Shown: in pieces, positions 22,049-30,970 of the stretch
How the letters are laid out: every line of letters starts with the position of its first letter
How positions within the stretch are numbered: position 1 is the first letter of the stretch
Origin: a virus
Direction: 5' to 3' (one strand)
Virus record (IMG/VR): IMGVR_UViG_3300050014_000178
Span: 1-36,366 of that record
Length of the DNA stretch: 36,366 nucleotides
Translations under genes and position numbers: made by a program
The notes under the pieces: model-generated
The model's input: the letters and a program-made list of their open reading frames with translations, nothing else
Database searches by the model: none
Told to the model about the DNA's origin: nothing

Positions 22049-22837
22049 GTGTCAGATCGTAAATATTTAAGAACAAGTGATGGTACCGGCAACGCCGTTC
22101 TAGCTCACGTCACTGTTAATCGTATTACAGGTAGCATGACGCTCGAAGTTGATAGCTTGAGCAAATGGCCACCTTTTTTCATTGCAACAACTGGTACACA
22201 ACTAAGCACTGGCTATATTAACACCGCCACAGTAACTGAATTCTTAGGCCACACTACGGCTGGTAAGATAACTATCGATAGCTTTGCACCTGGCTCAACT
22301 GATGTTGGCAACACCATCGATCAGATAGTCGTCCTTAAACAGACTACTGGCTGGGCGAACGAACTTATGAATAATCTCGATGTTCAACACGTCGGAGATG
22401 GCACCCACAAAACAGTCACGACTGACACTTTAGCTACAACTAGCGACCTTACCATCGGCGGCGCACTAAAAATGGGCGCTAATACCGTATCAACTGGCGG
22501 TAGCATTTTCACCCTCCCACAAGTCAACACCATCGTCACAGGCGCGGGTGGCTCGATTACCCCAACTATCGCATCAAGCGTCTATATAATTACCACTCTC
22601 GACTCAGCTGGCACAATCAACGCCCCTACTGGCGGAACGCCACGCGAAGGTCAGGGTCTGTTGCTACGCATCAAAGATAACGGCACCGCTAGGGCACTAT
22701 CCTGGAACGCTATTTACCGTGCTTTTGGATCAGCTCTACCGACTACAACTATACTTGGCAAAACAATGTATATACCGATGAGGTATAACTCCGTTGACAC
22801 CAAATGGGATGTATTCACGCCAACGACTGAGGTATAA
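22049..22837 (+). CDS. Tail appendage / fibre-type protein (262 aa)
   Basis: Starts at GTG 22049 with AGAGGGGG upstream. The N-terminal domain (GTGNAVLAHVTVNRITG, then LEVDSLSKWPPFFIAT) is beta-rich. A middle section introduces a KMGANTVSTGGS-like trimerisation or connector segment. The C-terminal domain (IITTLDSAGTINAPTGG through AIYRAFGSALPTTT) resembles small beta-sandwich tips often found at the ends of phage fibres. It is the first gene after the capsid terminator. A receptor-binding or capsid-surface role is inferred. Confidence 0.6.
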   Translation: MSDRKYLRTSDGTGNAVLAHVTVNRITGSMTLEVDSLSKWPPFFIATTGTQLSTGYINTATVTEFLGHTTAGKITIDSFAPGSTDVGNTIDQIVVLKQTTGWANELMNNLDVQHVGDGTHKTVTTDTLATTSDLTIGGALKMGANTVSTGGSIFTLPQVNTIVTGAGGSITPTIASSVYIITTLDSAGTINAPTGGTPREGQGLLLRIKDNGTARALSWNAIYRAFGSALPTTTILGKTMYIPMRYNSVDTKWDVFTPTTEV

Positions 22838-22840
22838 GCC

Positions 22841-23521
22841 ATGGCTAATGATGTAAACATCGTCTCTGCGACCCCGCAAGTTTATGTTCGGTATGTTTGT
22901 CGCACTAACTCACAGAGTTCGGCTGGTAACTACTCAAATATTACAGTTGAATGTTGGGCACTTATTCGCAACGGTTCGCGCACTGGTTCATGGGACTGGA
23001 ACGCCCAGCTTAACGGTACCACTAGCGGTTCTAATGCTTCTGGGCACTCAGGCGACCAGTATTTAGGAGGTAGAACGCTCGATATTGGGCACGACGCAGA
23101 TGGTAATCTGTCTGTTTACGCTGCCGCTTGGCTTGATGCTTACTATGGTAGCGGTACAGCGGGTGACTGGATCGGTATCGCTAAGATTTATCGATCGGCT
23201 GGGTGGTCATCGAGTTCATCAAGCAACGTCAAATCGACTACTGCCACTGTCACGAACACCGTCTCCGACTGGGGTATTGGTTCGTCACATGGGCATAAAA
23301 TATACTATCGAGTCCAAGGTTCTGGCTCTGGTTGGTCCGCCACATCAGATGTCACTAATGGCACTAACCCTGCCAGTTGGAATTTGACTGGCTTGCAGCC
23401 TGGTCAAACTTACGAATATTACAGTGCTCAGTGGAACAATAACACCGCTGCGGTTAACGGTACGACTTACACGTTCAAAACTCTAAATAGTGGCATGATG
23501 CTAATGACAGGGGAGTTTTAA
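22841..23521 (+). CDS. Virion surface protein with fibronectin III-like C-terminus (226 aa)
   Basis: Rich in Ser, Gly, Asn and Thr, and predicted all-beta. Residues about 1-140 form one beta-sandwich (SNITVECWALIRNGSRTG, LDIGHDADGNLSVYAAA), similar in texture to phage structural domains such as DUF859. Residues about 145-220 follow a fibronectin III scheme: KIYYRVQGSGSGW, NPASWNLTGLQPGQTYEY, then a final TYTFKT strand. Such domains decorate virions and can bind sugars weakly. It starts three bases after the preceding stop. Confidence 0.55.
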   Translation: MANDVNIVSATPQVYVRYVCRTNSQSSAGNYSNITVECWALIRNGSRTGSWDWNAQLNGTTSGSNASGHSGDQYLGGRTLDIGHDADGNLSVYAAAWLDAYYGSGTAGDWIGIAKIYRSAGWSSSSSSNVKSTTATVTNTVSDWGIGSSHGHKIYYRVQGSGSGWSATSDVTNGTNPASWNLTGLQPGQTYEYYSAQWNNNTAAVNGTTYTFKTLNSGMMLMTGEF

Positions 23522-23522
23522 T

Positions 23523-23684
23523 ATGACTCCTGACCTTAATGATCTAGCCAAACAGGGCATTACAGCGCTCGTAGCTGGCGTTCTACTGTACGAGATGATT
23601 AGGGACAAGCGAGGTTTTAATAAGGAAGTCTTAAAAGTGCTCAATGACGTTGTCAAAGCACTGAAGGCTAAGAGGCACAAATAA
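23523..23684 (+). CDS. Small membrane-associated protein, lysis cassette (53 aa)
   Basis: A 53-residue frame that starts two bases after the preceding stop. After an acidic N-terminus (MTPDLNDLAKQ) comes one hydrophobic helix (ITALVAGVLLYEMI) and then a basic amphipathic tail ending AKRHK. Its stop shares a base with the next ATG (TAATG). One transmembrane segment, a charged tail and proximity to the lysozyme gene suggest a holin accessory or small holin. No family is recognised. Confidence 0.65.
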   Translation: MTPDLNDLAKQGITALVAGVLLYEMIRDKRGFNKEVLKVLNDVVKALKAKRHK

Positions 23685-23836
23685 TGGATAATATAGTCAC
23701 ATATTTACTCTTAATTTGCATAGGCATAACTGTTATAATCATGCGTAGAGACACTAAGAAAATGAGACCGCACATTCACAGTCTCCACAAAGCATTAAAT
23801 CACTATATTGAGAAAGAGAAAAAACATAATGTCTAA
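23684..23836 (+). CDS. Small one-helix membrane protein, lysis cassette (50 aa)
   Basis: 50 residues, starting MDNIVTYLLLICIGITVIIM, a clean N-terminal transmembrane helix, followed by a very basic cytoplasmic-type tail rich in Arg, Lys and His. It is coupled to its neighbours on both sides (TAATG upstream, 8-nt overlap downstream). The topology resembles small lysis-timing or anti-holin-like peptides, but function is inferred from position only. Confidence 0.65.
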   Translation: MDNIVTYLLLICIGITVIIMRRDTKKMRPHIHSLHKALNHYIEKEKKHNV

Positions 23837-24176
23837 CATATGGATCATATTGATTGGAATTATAGCAATCATCATGCTATGTAATTCGTTTTACATCCAC
23901 TACATCGTAAAAGACGGTGTTGCCCGCAAGATATTACTGTGGTTCAACGCCATATTTATCGTGTTTTTTATCCTTCGCACTATCGGCTATATTTTACTTA
24001 CCATGGGCGTGCTAAATATTTATACATCAAAGACCTATAACCAAGACATTTTCACACTTCTATACATAATCCCACTTGGTCAACAATGGTTACAGCGTAA
24101 TCATCGCGAACGCAATGAATCTGATAGAATGGAATCAGATAAGTTGGAACTTAAAGCAAGAAGGAAAAGAGGGTAA
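23829..24176 (+). CDS. Holin-like integral membrane protein (115 aa)
   Basis: The start is placed at ATG 23829 (frame open from TTG 23808). Three hydrophobic segments are visible: IWIILIGIIAIIMLC at the N-terminus, ILLWFNAIFIVFFIL in the middle and IGYILLTMGVLNIY after it, followed by a charged, Arg/Glu-rich C-terminal tail ending RRKRG. It lies directly before the lysozyme gene (four bases apart). Three transmembrane helices and a charged tail fit a class I holin that releases the endolysin. No sequence family is identified. Confidence 0.65.
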   Translation: MSNIWIILIGIIAIIMLCNSFYIHYIVKDGVARKILLWFNAIFIVFFILRTIGYILLTMGVLNIYTSKTYNQDIFTLLYIIPLGQQWLQRNHRERNESDRMESDKLELKARRKRG

Positions 24177-24180
24177 AACC

Positions 24181-25035
24181 ATGTCATTAAAAGGTATCGA
24201 CACAAGTAAGTGGCAAGCTGGTTTACCGGATGCCACTATCGAAGCTGATTTTATAATTTTCAAAGCGACAGAGGGGGTCGGCTATACTGACCTTGATTGC
24301 ACTGCTAGTTATGCCGAGGCAAAAGCCGCTGGCAAATTGCTAGGTGTTTATCACTTTGCACGACCTGATGGGAACGGCCCTATTGAAGAGGCTGACTGGT
24401 TCCTATCGCAAATTCAGGGTTATATTGGCGAGGCTATTATGGTGCTAGACTGGGAGCAAGACCCAAAGAGCAACGTGGCTTGGGCAAAACAATGGCTAGA
24501 CCGTGTCTATAATAAGACTGGTATCCGCCCTATGATCTATATGAGCACATCAGTCGTCAACAGTTATAACTGGTCGAGTGTCGCTGATGCTGGATATGCC
24601 CTCTGGGTAGCCCAATATGCCGATATGCAACCAGATTATAATTATGATATGAGTCATGCTGGTGCAGCGCCTGACGTTAACTGGTGGCCAGCTGGCTATG
24701 CTATGTGGCAATGGACATCAAGTGGAATTTTGAATGGATATGGTGGTCGACTAGATTGTAACCTGTTTTATGGTGATGCCAAGGCTTGGAAAGCGTTTGC
24801 CCAGGGTCATCCTGAAGTAGTTGTTATCCCGCCATCCCAACCTCAACCGCCAGTCGTAGTACCACCTGTCGTTACGCCACCTGTTGTAACCCCGCCGGTC
24901 GTGACTCCTCCAGTGGTAATTCCCCCAGTCGTCACCCCGCCTATCGTCAATCCGCCAGTAGTCATACCGCCAATCGAGACACTTTGGCAGAAAATATGGG
25001 CTTGGATAATTAGCTTTATAAAAGGAGTCAAATAA
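24181..25035 (+). CDS. GH25 lysozyme endolysin with PPVVx repeat linker and C-terminal amphipathic helix (284 aa)
   Basis: Cleaves the glycan strands of peptidoglycan (N-acetylmuramidase). GH25 signatures are clear: GIDTSKWQ with Asp7, and VLDWEQ with Asp90 and Glu92, the catalytic pair. The start at ATG 24181 fits the family; the frame is open further upstream but inside the holin-like gene. The catalytic domain ends near residue 212. A 51-residue proline-valine linker (about 217-267) follows, built of PPVVT-like five-residue repeats, and then a 17-residue aromatic/basic helix, LWQKIWAWIISFIKGVK, which could insert into a membrane. No typical cell-wall-binding domain is present. No spanin genes are nearby, as expected outside Gram-negative hosts. 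Confidence 0.95.
   Translation: MSLKGIDTSKWQAGLPDATIEADFIIFKATEGVGYTDLDCTASYAEAKAAGKLLGVYHFARPDGNGPIEEADWFLSQIQGYIGEAIMVLDWEQDPKSNVAWAKQWLDRVYNKTGIRPMIYMSTSVVNSYNWSSVADAGYALWVAQYADMQPDYNYDMSHAGAAPDVNWWPAGYAMWQWTSSGILNGYGGRLDCNLFYGDAKAWKAFAQGHPEVVVIPPSQPQPPVVVPPVVTPPVVTPPVVTPPVVIPPVVTPPIVNPPVVIPPIETLWQKIWAWIISFIKGVK
24844..24978 (+). repeat. Nine tandem PPVVx-type coding repeats
   Basis: Each 15-bp unit encodes two prolines, two (mostly) valines and a variable fifth residue (V, T, I or N), in the linker of the lysozyme. Codon choice varies between units, so the peptide pattern, not the DNA sequence, is conserved. Confidence 0.85.
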
Positions 25036-25367
25036 TGGGACAGAAAATATCATTCTTCAAAGAGAACACAACTAATATCGACTTGGCGTTCAAGGATGTC
25101 GACTTAACTGGCGCAACCATCTATTTTACGATTAAACCGCAATTCGACGATGACCAGACCGACTCTAACGCCATCATTAAAAAGGACATCACCTCACACG
25201 TCAACCCATCAGCTGGGCTTTCACGAATTACCCTCACGCCGACCGACACTAGCGTCGAGGCTGGCACTTATGGATATGACATTAAACTGAAAAAGTCCGA
25301 TGGACAACAGAGCACAATAACTGTTGGAGACTGCGAAATTAAAGACGCTTACACATTAAGGGGTTAA
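25035..25367 (+). CDS. Small beta-sandwich appendage protein, BppU-N-like (110 aa)
   Basis: 110 residues, predicted all-beta. The segment DLTGATIYFTIKPQFDDD, then the LSRITLTPTDTSVEAGTYGY stretch, closely follows the N-terminal immunoglobulin-like domain of BppU-type baseplate proteins, where a polarity of 'DLTGxTIYFTVK ... TxxxxGxYxYDI' is usual. It lies directly before the collagen-like fibres, so it probably attaches or caps them. Coupled to the lysozyme gene by TAATG. Confidence 0.65.
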   Translation: MGQKISFFKENTTNIDLAFKDVDLTGATIYFTIKPQFDDDQTDSNAIIKKDITSHVNPSAGLSRITLTPTDTSVEAGTYGYDIKLKKSDGQQSTITVGDCEIKDAYTLRG

Positions 25368-25368
25368 C

Positions 25369-27771
25369 ATGGAATCAAACATCAGTATCACGGTAGAAGC
25401 TCCGCAACAATTAGTCATGGAAGTATCGACACCGACATCGGTGGTCATGCCTATTGAGGGCGTTGGCGGTCCGAAAGGTGATACTGGTCCAAAAGGCGAC
25501 ACTGGCTTAACTGGGGCAACTGGCCCTACAGGGCCTACTGGCGCAACAGGGTCTACAGGCCCTGCCGGAGTGGGCGTTATTGCTGGGGGCACTACTAACC
25601 AGGTTCTAGCTAAAAACTCCAACGCTGATACTGATATGAAGTGGATGACGATTGCTGTCGGTGGCGATATGCTTAAAGCCACTTATGACCCTAACTCTAA
25701 AAATGCCGACGCTTTCTCGATGGATAATATGGTTGAGGGGGCAACTACCAAGATACTAACCTCAGCAGAACGAACTAAACTCACTAATACATCAGGCACT
25801 AATACTGGCGACCAGACTTTATCTGGTTTAGGTGGTGTTGCATCAGCTGGGATAGCTGGTGGGCAGACGGTAAATGGTGGAACTGGTTCAGCAGAAGATT
25901 TGCAATTATATTCAACATCCCACGCCACCAAAGGTAAGATACGATTAGGTGCTAACGTAGCTATTGACGAAAGTACTGGTAATATATGGGCATCTGGTAT
26001 GATAAACAAAGCCGCCACTACTAACTCTCAGGTTTATACTGCCTCTACTGGAGTGCAGTTATCTAGAAATATAGGTGACGCTAACCCAGCAGTTATTTCA
26101 AAACAAACCCACGCTTCGTCTACTGGTGATATATCGCAATGGCAAAATAGTGTGGGTATAGTAGCTAGAATTACTCAGGCTGGTAACATATCAGCCACCA
26201 ACCTTTCTGGTACAAATACTGGTGATAGTGCCGTAAACTCGTCAAGTGAGCCAAGCGGAGCAGTATCAACCCACGCTGCACTAACCACAGGGGTGCATGG
26301 GGCTGGTGCTAACAACTTCGTGTATTCAAACGATTCACGTTTAACCGATAGCCGAACTCCAACCGCTCATAACCAGGCTGAAAGCACCGTCACTTTTACG
26401 GACATAACGACAGGCAACGTATCAACATCTAATCATGGTTACTTCCCTAAACTACCAGCCTCAACAGGTAAATACCTAAAGGATGACTTGACCTGGGGAA
26501 CACCATCAGGCGCATCTGGTGGTACTCCAGCACTAACCCTCGGTACAACTAACACTGCTGGTGTATCTAGCACTTTTGTGAGAGATGACGATACTATACT
26601 GGCTTTCGATGTTACTGCTCCAACAACTCTATCTTACGGTGGTGCAGCCGCAACTGGTTCAGCAACAGTAGCAGCCAGACGTGACCACTCTCACGGTATG
26701 CCAGCCACAACCAAAGATACGACGGCTGTTACAGGCATATTAAAGGGTAATGCCTCAACTATTGCGGCTGCTACAGCAGGTACAGATTATGTAGTTGGTG
26801 GCACTTCAACTGTCGGTAACTTAATTTTTGTAGATAACACCTATGATATAGGTGCATCGGCTGCTACTCGACCTAAGAACGGTTACTTTGCAGGTGGCAT
26901 AGCCCTCAGCTCGGCTACAGCTACGGCTGGTGTGGCTAATGTAGCGACTGGATTCAGAATCGGTAATATAGCAACTGCTGGTCGCTTACTCATCGGTGAC
27001 GGTACGAACTTCATACAGTCCACCCCAGGTTTCCCAACGGCTGCCCCAGGTGCCGGTAAGATACTCGTTGGCGATGGTACTAACTGGATATTATCCACCC
27101 CAGCATTCCCGAACGCCTCAGCTACCTCTAGGAAGAAAATCGTCTCTGATGGTACCAACTGGATAGCATCGACTGAGACTTGGGCTGTCCCTGGCACCGC
27201 TGGTAACGTGTTACAAAGTGATGGCACCAACTGGACCGCATCCCCGACCATATCTGTCGATAAAAACGGTACCGCGTCGATTGTTGCCGCTACCGCCGCT
27301 ATCAACACTACTGAAACCGTAATCGTCAAAAACCCAACGGTTTTTGCTGCCAACCGTATTGTAGCTGGAACGACTATTCGGGCCACATTTATTGGTACAA
27401 ACACTTCAACTGTTGCCAACGCATCAACTTTCGCTATTCGATTCGGTACAGCTGGGACAGTTGCTGATGGTCTGCTATGTTCAGCAGTTACCGCAGTTTC
27501 AGCCACAACCGGCACAGCCATCCCATTCCGCGCTATATTAGAAATCACGCTTTACACTGTCGGCGCATCGACAACTGGGTATGGCGTTCTAACGGTTGAA
27601 AACCAAGGCGCAACTGGTATATCGACAACAGGGATTCAAGTGATTGCCGGTTCGATGACCTCTATAAACACCACTACAGCATCTACTTACTTATCAGCTA
27701 CCTATAAATCAGCCGCTACGACGACAACTTCAACCTTCCAATTAGCAACCCTCGAAATAGACGTAAAATAA
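25369..27771 (+). CDS. Collagen-like tail fibre protein 1 (800 aa)
   Basis: The N-terminal 33 residues ([13 protein letters not shown], then [11 protein letters not shown]) form a short anchor shared with the next fibre. Collagen-type G-x-y triplets follow (about 34-66), then a long Ser/Thr/Gly/Ala-rich beta structure. At about 540-635 four successive modules carry DGTNF or DGTNW ([36 protein letters not shown]). The C-terminal 150 residues ([20 protein letters not shown] and on) look like a knob domain. This fits a trimeric fibre for host binding. Translation starts two bases after the preceding gene. Confidence 0.85.
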   Translation: MESNISITVEAPQQLVMEVSTPTSVVMPIEGVGGPKGDTGPKGDTGLTGATGPTGPTGATGSTGPAGVGVIAGGTTNQVLAKNSNADTDMKWMTIAVGGDMLKATYDPNSKNADAFSMDNMVEGATTKILTSAERTKLTNTSGTNTGDQTLSGLGGVASAGIAGGQTVNGGTGSAEDLQLYSTSHATKGKIRLGANVAIDESTGNIWASGMINKAATTNSQVYTASTGVQLSRNIGDANPAVISKQTHASSTGDISQWQNSVGIVARITQAGNISATNLSGTNTGDSAVNSSSEPSGAVSTHAALTTGVHGAGANNFVYSNDSRLTDSRTPTAHNQAESTVTFTDITTGNVSTSNHGYFPKLPASTGKYLKDDLTWGTPSGASGGTPALTLGTTNTAGVSSTFVRDDDTILAFDVTAPTTLSYGGAAATGSATVAARRDHSHGMPATTKDTTAVTGILKGNASTIAAATAGTDYVVGGTSTVGNLIFVDNTYDIGASAATRPKNGYFAGGIALSSATATAGVANVATGFRIGNIATAGRLLIGDGTNFIQSTPGFPTAAPGAGKILVGDGTNWILSTPAFPNASATSRKKIVSDGTNWIASTETWAVPGTAGNVLQSDGTNWTASPTISVDKNGTASIVAATAAINTTETVIVKNPTVFAANRIVAGTTIRATFIGTNTSTVANASTFAIRFGTAGTVADGLLCSAVTAVSATTGTAIPFRAILEITLYTVGASTTGYGVLTVENQGATGISTTGIQVIAGSMTSINTTTASTYLSATYKSAATTTTSTFQLATLEIDVK

Positions 27772-27781
27772 GGAGACCCCG

Positions 27782-29008
27782 ATGGCTACAGAAATTGACA
27801 TCACCCAACCCGCCCAGATAGTGATGCAAATCACTGGTATTGGTGGGCCCAAGGGTGATTTCGGTGGCCCTCCAGGTCCAACCGGTCCCGCGGGGGCTAA
27901 TGGATCGACTGGTCCCACAGGTCCAACCGGTCCGACTGGGGCGACAGGGGCGAAGGGTGACAAGGGCGACACTGGGGCAACAGGATCGGCTGGTGCCAAA
28001 GGCACCAACGCTACTACGACCACCATCGTTGCGAGCGCTATCCCAACTGGAGCTGTCAACGGCGTTAACACGGCTTTTACGACGGCTTCAGCTTTTGCGT
28101 CTGGCACGCTTATTGTCTACAAGAACGGTATTCGTCTCAAAGGTGGCGGTAATGACTACACAGAGGGCGCTAGCTCGTTCACGATGGTCACAGCACCACA
28201 GACTGGCACTGTTTTGCTATGCGACTATATAGTCGTTCAGACGGCATCCTCAGTAGGCGTAAACACCATTACTACTGACGCGACCCCGACAGGTGCCGTG
28301 GACAACTCAAATACAGCATTCACTACCGGTCAATATATTGGTGGCTCACTTGAAGTCTATATCAACGGTGTCAAACAACAGAGAACGACTCACTTTACAG
28401 AGGTGTCTCCTGCGTCTGGCACGTTCACAATGAGCGATGCGCCTCTAACTGGTAGCAATATCCAAGTGAATTATCAGACCAACCTAGCGTCTACTGGAGC
28501 GGCTGACACGCTAGATGCTTTTCATGCTAGTCAAACACCTACAGCTAACCAAATATTGCCGTTAGACGCTAATGTTCGATTCCCTGCCTCTGTGTTGGGT
28601 GGAGCGTGGGCTACATTCACGCCAGTTTTTCCACTCATTAGTGGTGGAGCCGCAGTATGGGGCAATGCTACATTCGCTGGGGCATACACCCAAGTCGGCA
28701 AAACAGTATTTTTCAGAGCGAGTGTCATACTAGGCACGACAACTAATTTCACAGGGCTAACAGCTATCAACTTCACGCTCCCAGTAGCGACGATAGCTGC
28801 ACAAGTCAACCACTTCATAGGGCAGGCATTCTTCATGACAGGCTACCAGTTCGGCAGAGTGATGTGCGGGTCAACAACTAATTGTTATATCTGGTGTGAA
28901 CAGACTGGCGGGGCATATAACTCGGCATCCGATATTACTCCAACGATACCTCACGCATGGGCGTCCACGCATTCAATAACAATTCACGGAAGTTACGAGG
29001 TAGCATAA
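27782..29008 (+). CDS. Collagen-like tail fibre protein 2 (408 aa)
   Basis: Shares with fibre 1 a short N-terminal anchor ([20 protein letters not shown]) and a longer run of G-x-y collagen triplets (about 22-74). Two tandem copies of a beta domain follow: the first starts [15 protein letters not shown] (about 87), the second [15 protein letters not shown] (about 168), each with a VYxNGxx(L/Q)xxxxxYTE-like core. The C-terminal domain ([20 protein letters not shown] to the end) is a fibre-tip type fold. The shared anchor suggests both fibres attach at the same site. Strong AAGGAG ribosome site. Confidence 0.85.
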   Translation: MATEIDITQPAQIVMQITGIGGPKGDFGGPPGPTGPAGANGSTGPTGPTGPTGATGAKGDKGDTGATGSAGAKGTNATTTTIVASAIPTGAVNGVNTAFTTASAFASGTLIVYKNGIRLKGGGNDYTEGASSFTMVTAPQTGTVLLCDYIVVQTASSVGVNTITTDATPTGAVDNSNTAFTTGQYIGGSLEVYINGVKQQRTTHFTEVSPASGTFTMSDAPLTGSNIQVNYQTNLASTGAADTLDAFHASQTPTANQILPLDANVRFPASVLGGAWATFTPVFPLISGGAAVWGNATFAGAYTQVGKTVFFRASVILGTTTNFTGLTAINFTLPVATIAAQVNHFIGQAFFMTGYQFGRVMCGSTTNCYIWCEQTGGAYNSASDITPTIPHAWASTHSITIHGSYEVA

Positions 29009-29508
29009 TGGTACAACAGCAAATTCCAGCATCACAGTTAGCAGATCGAGTCCGCAGACACCAGTTATTGATAGGGTGCGATAACGTCGGCGGCGCTTTA
29101 AACTCGCAACAAATTGGCGTGCCAGAGGTATCGTTCAGTGGTACTCCTACGAACTACGGTCGTGCCAGTGGTATTATGCCAGCGGACTATGCAGGCGGCA
29201 CTATTGCCGTCAAGGTGTATCTGTGGTCGGGTAGCGCAGGCAACAACCAGGCGATGAATTATTATATAGCTGATTGGCGTGACGCATCTAGCCTAGCGGG
29301 CGGGACTTGGAACGTACAGAGCAACCAAACAACAGGCGCGACTATCGGGCTCGCTATCAACACGATGAAAGCGTTTACTTTATACACCATACCAGCTGGG
29401 ACGGTCCAGGCCGGCGATTATATCGCAATGGCTATGAGGCCAAACGCAGCCGTCACCGGTACTATAGTATACGCGGCCTGTTGGTTAGAATACACGGCGG
29501 AAAATTAG
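29008..29508 (+). CDS. Probable appendage tip protein (166 aa)
   Basis: The start is ATG 29008, which shares a base with the fibre 2 stop; the frame is open further upstream. A beta-rich protein with GRASGIMPADYAGGTIAVKV, later TFYTIPAGTVQAGDYIAMA-like strands and a closing WLEYTAE. It resembles small jelly-roll proteins that form receptor-binding tips after a fibre, and it is coupled to that gene. No enzymatic motif. Confidence 0.6.
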   Translation: MVQQQIPASQLADRVRRHQLLIGCDNVGGALNSQQIGVPEVSFSGTPTNYGRASGIMPADYAGGTIAVKVYLWSGSAGNNQAMNYYIADWRDASSLAGGTWNVQSNQTTGATIGLAINTMKAFTLYTIPAGTVQAGDYIAMAMRPNAAVTGTIVYAACWLEYTAEN

Positions 29509-29517
29509 GAGAAAATT

Positions 29518-29973
29518 ATGCCACAAACAAAAGTAAACTACACCGAATCAGACATCTTCCCACGAATATGGGTAGCGGGCAACACCAACACAACATCTTT
29601 TGCGGCGGGTAGCCCAGCGTGGGCGGCTGTTCAGATAACAGATATGATAATAAGTGGCGTCACAGTGAGCACTAATATGGTAGCCGAGATACATTCAACA
29701 GTCACAATAGACCGAGGGGTGGGCGGTTCTGAGCAGGACAATGCTATTCAATATCGTGTTAATGGGGGTACCTGGACTGCCATGATTCTGCCGATAGCAG
29801 ATTTAGTGGTAGCTGCTACCGAAACGTTCAATACAATTACCATATTCGAAACTCTACCATTAACACCAGGCAATACTTATGATTTTAGGGTTGTGTTCAC
29901 TTGCGGTGTTACTGGGGTATCACCGACAGTCAGGGGCAGGAAAATGACAGTTAAAACATTTTTAGCAGGCTAG
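29518..29973 (+). CDS. Probable virion appendage protein (151 aa)
   Basis: A 151-residue beta-rich protein starting MPQTKVNYTESDIFPRIW, with DRGVGGSEQDNAIQYRVNGG in the middle and a C-terminal LPLTPGNTYDFRVVFTCGVT segment like the last strands of an immunoglobulin or fibronectin fold. AGGAG precedes it. It is the last of the appendage series. Function is inferred from neighbours. Confidence 0.6.
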   Translation: MPQTKVNYTESDIFPRIWVAGNTNTTSFAAGSPAWAAVQITDMIISGVTVSTNMVAEIHSTVTIDRGVGGSEQDNAIQYRVNGGTWTAMILPIADLVVAATETFNTITIFETLPLTPGNTYDFRVVFTCGVTGVSPTVRGRKMTVKTFLAG

Positions 29974-29992
29974 CTTAATAACCCTCTAGGTG

Positions 29993-29998
29993 TATAAT
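29993..29998 (+). promoter_or_regulatory. Possible promoter (-10 box) before the second holin-like gene
   Basis: TATAAT at 29993-29998, preceded directly by TG, lies 25 bases upstream of the holin-like gene with AAGGAG in between. No -35 box is apparent. This would allow separate late expression of the last two genes. Confidence 0.35.
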
Positions 29999-30023
29999 AA
30001 AACCATAATTAAGGAGAAGCGTT

Positions 30024-30251
30024 ATGAAATTTCTACCAAACCTTGGGCTACCAACAGCCGCACAGTGGATCGACATATTGAAAGTATTTGGGTGGGCGTT
30101 TGTGTCTACCACGTTGGCTGTATTTACGGTCGGTGGGGGCATCTCTACTGAGTGGCAGGCCACAATGACATTAGGAGCCGCTTCGCTAGTTGCAGGCATC
30201 AACGCGGGACTCTACGCGCTTTATACAACCTTTTTCAAAAAGGCCGAATAG
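30024..30251 (+). CDS. Second holin-like protein (75 aa)
   Basis: 75 residues with two hydrophobic helices: FGWAFVSTTLAVFTVG (about 22-37) and AASLVAGINAGLYALYTTF (about 51-69). A short loop separates them and a basic end (FFKKAE) follows. Size, two-helix topology and late position fit class II holins. AAGGAG precedes the start. It is physically separate from the lysozyme and the other membrane genes at 23.5-24.2 kb, so the phage may carry a holin/anti-holin pair. Confidence 0.7.
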   Translation: MKFLPNLGLPTAAQWIDILKVFGWAFVSTTLAVFTVGGGISTEWQATMTLGAASLVAGINAGLYALYTTFFKKAE

Positions 30252-30514
30252 TGAGCTGCGAGATTGAACCAGCCGGCAGATTGCTGTTGAACGAGTTGAC
30301 TATGCTGCCGCGAGAAGATTTTGACCGGATAGGCGAGCGTAACGAGGATGGCAAGACCGGCTTTGATGGTATCGCCCAGATTATAGGCGAAGAGGTCGCT
30401 AAGCGGACCCTGTATATACCTGGTTATAGAGAGTGTTATGTTTGCCAAGATGGTGCCAAAAAGGTGCAACAGCATCTTGGCTATCTGGCCAGCAATAGTG
30501 ATCCGAGAGATTAA
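30251..30514 (+). CDS. Hypothetical protein (87 aa), last gene of the rightward block
   Basis: The start is GTG 30251, sharing its first base with the holin stop; the frame is open upstream inside the holin gene. A soluble, charged protein (VSCEIEPAGRLLLNEL) with two cysteines in YRECYVCQDGA and a polar end ASNSDPRD. There is no clear homology. It may be a lysis regulator or a small unrelated protein. Its stop lies inside the bidirectional terminator. Confidence 0.65.
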   Translation: MSCEIEPAGRLLLNELTMLPREDFDRIGERNEDGKTGFDGIAQIIGEEVAKRTLYIPGYRECYVCQDGAKKVQQHLGYLASNSDPRD

Positions 30515-30553
30515 CCGCAAGTAAATAGGGGGCGTTTCAGCCCCCTGCGGTTA
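30512..30553. terminator. Bidirectional terminator between convergent operons
   Basis: An inner stem GGGGGC (30528-30533) with GCCCCC (30540-30545) is enclosed by an outer stem TAACCGCA (30512-30519) with TGCGGTTA (30546-30553). The outer arms contain the stop codons of both convergent genes (TAA at 30512-30514 plus; TAA at 30553-30551 minus). T-runs are weak, so some read-through is possible. Confidence 0.8.
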
Positions 30554-30853
30554 GGTCTGTTCAAAGGAGGGTTCGACGAGTTCGACGATGATGCGGTACT
30601 TGGGGTCTATCCAGACCTCGGACAACACGCGTGCGACTTCGTGGGCCGTGGGGTTGCTCCCGAACAATGCGTTGTACGCATCGTGCAGATGGCGTGGGAC
30701 CGTTGACAGATTTTGTCCGTCATAAGTCCCGCCCCGCGACTTGGGAAGCCTGTGGTGGACGTTGGTTCCACCGCCGTGAATGTAACTCGGCTGGCACCAA
30801 GAACACCGCTTCCCCCCAGAACGCTTAGCGCTACGACGCTTCTTACGCCCCAT
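30551..30853 (-). CDS. HNH endonuclease (100 aa)
   Basis: A metal-dependent nicking or cutting nuclease. Features seen: a very basic N-terminus (GRKKRRSAKR), a CSWC pair at 17-20, NVHHRLPKSRGG with His33/His34, a central Asn48, and a final His57 in RHLHDAYNAL, the His-Asn-His metal site. The start ATG 30853 is preceded by GGAGG; the frame is open upstream. HNH proteins of this size often work with the terminase in DNA packaging. Here it lies far from terL and has its own promoter and terminator. A free-standing homing role cannot be excluded. Confidence 0.88.
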   Translation of the reverse strand: MGRKKRRSAKRSGGKRCSWCQPSYIHGGGTNVHHRLPKSRGGTYDGQNLSTVPRHLHDAYNALFGSNPTAHEVARVLSEVWIDPKYRIIVELVEPSFEQT

Positions 30854-30898
30854 TCTACTCGCCCCCTCCATGTCAAAGAACACCTGTACCTTACGTCC

Positions 30899-30927
30899 AT
30901 TTAATGCTTATGTTGCAATAAAAACAA
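30899..30927 (-). promoter_or_regulatory. Promoter for the HNH gene
   Basis: On the minus strand, TTGTTT (30927-30922) and TTAAAT (30904-30899) are exactly 17 bp apart, about 46 bases upstream of the HNH start. It is divergent from the plus-strand candidate at 30931-30959. Confidence 0.45.
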
Positions 30928-30930
30928 TTC

Positions 30931-30959
30931 TTGTTATTGCCTTGGATTTGGGTTATGAT
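30931..30959 (+). promoter_or_regulatory. Promoter-like pair directly before a terminator hairpin
   Basis: TTGTTA (30931-30936) and TATGAT (30954-30959) are 17 bp apart. An RNA from here would reach the hairpin and seven-T run at 30971-30994 after about 30 nt, running antisense to the end of the tiny minus-strand ORF. It could be a micro-RNA or chance. Confidence 0.35.
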
Positions 30960-30970
30960 TAAAAGATACT

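Noticed and set aside
24751-25053. Repeat-rich frames on the minus strand opposite the lysozyme linker
   Set aside because: They arise from the PPVVx coding repeats on the plus strand; no start signals.
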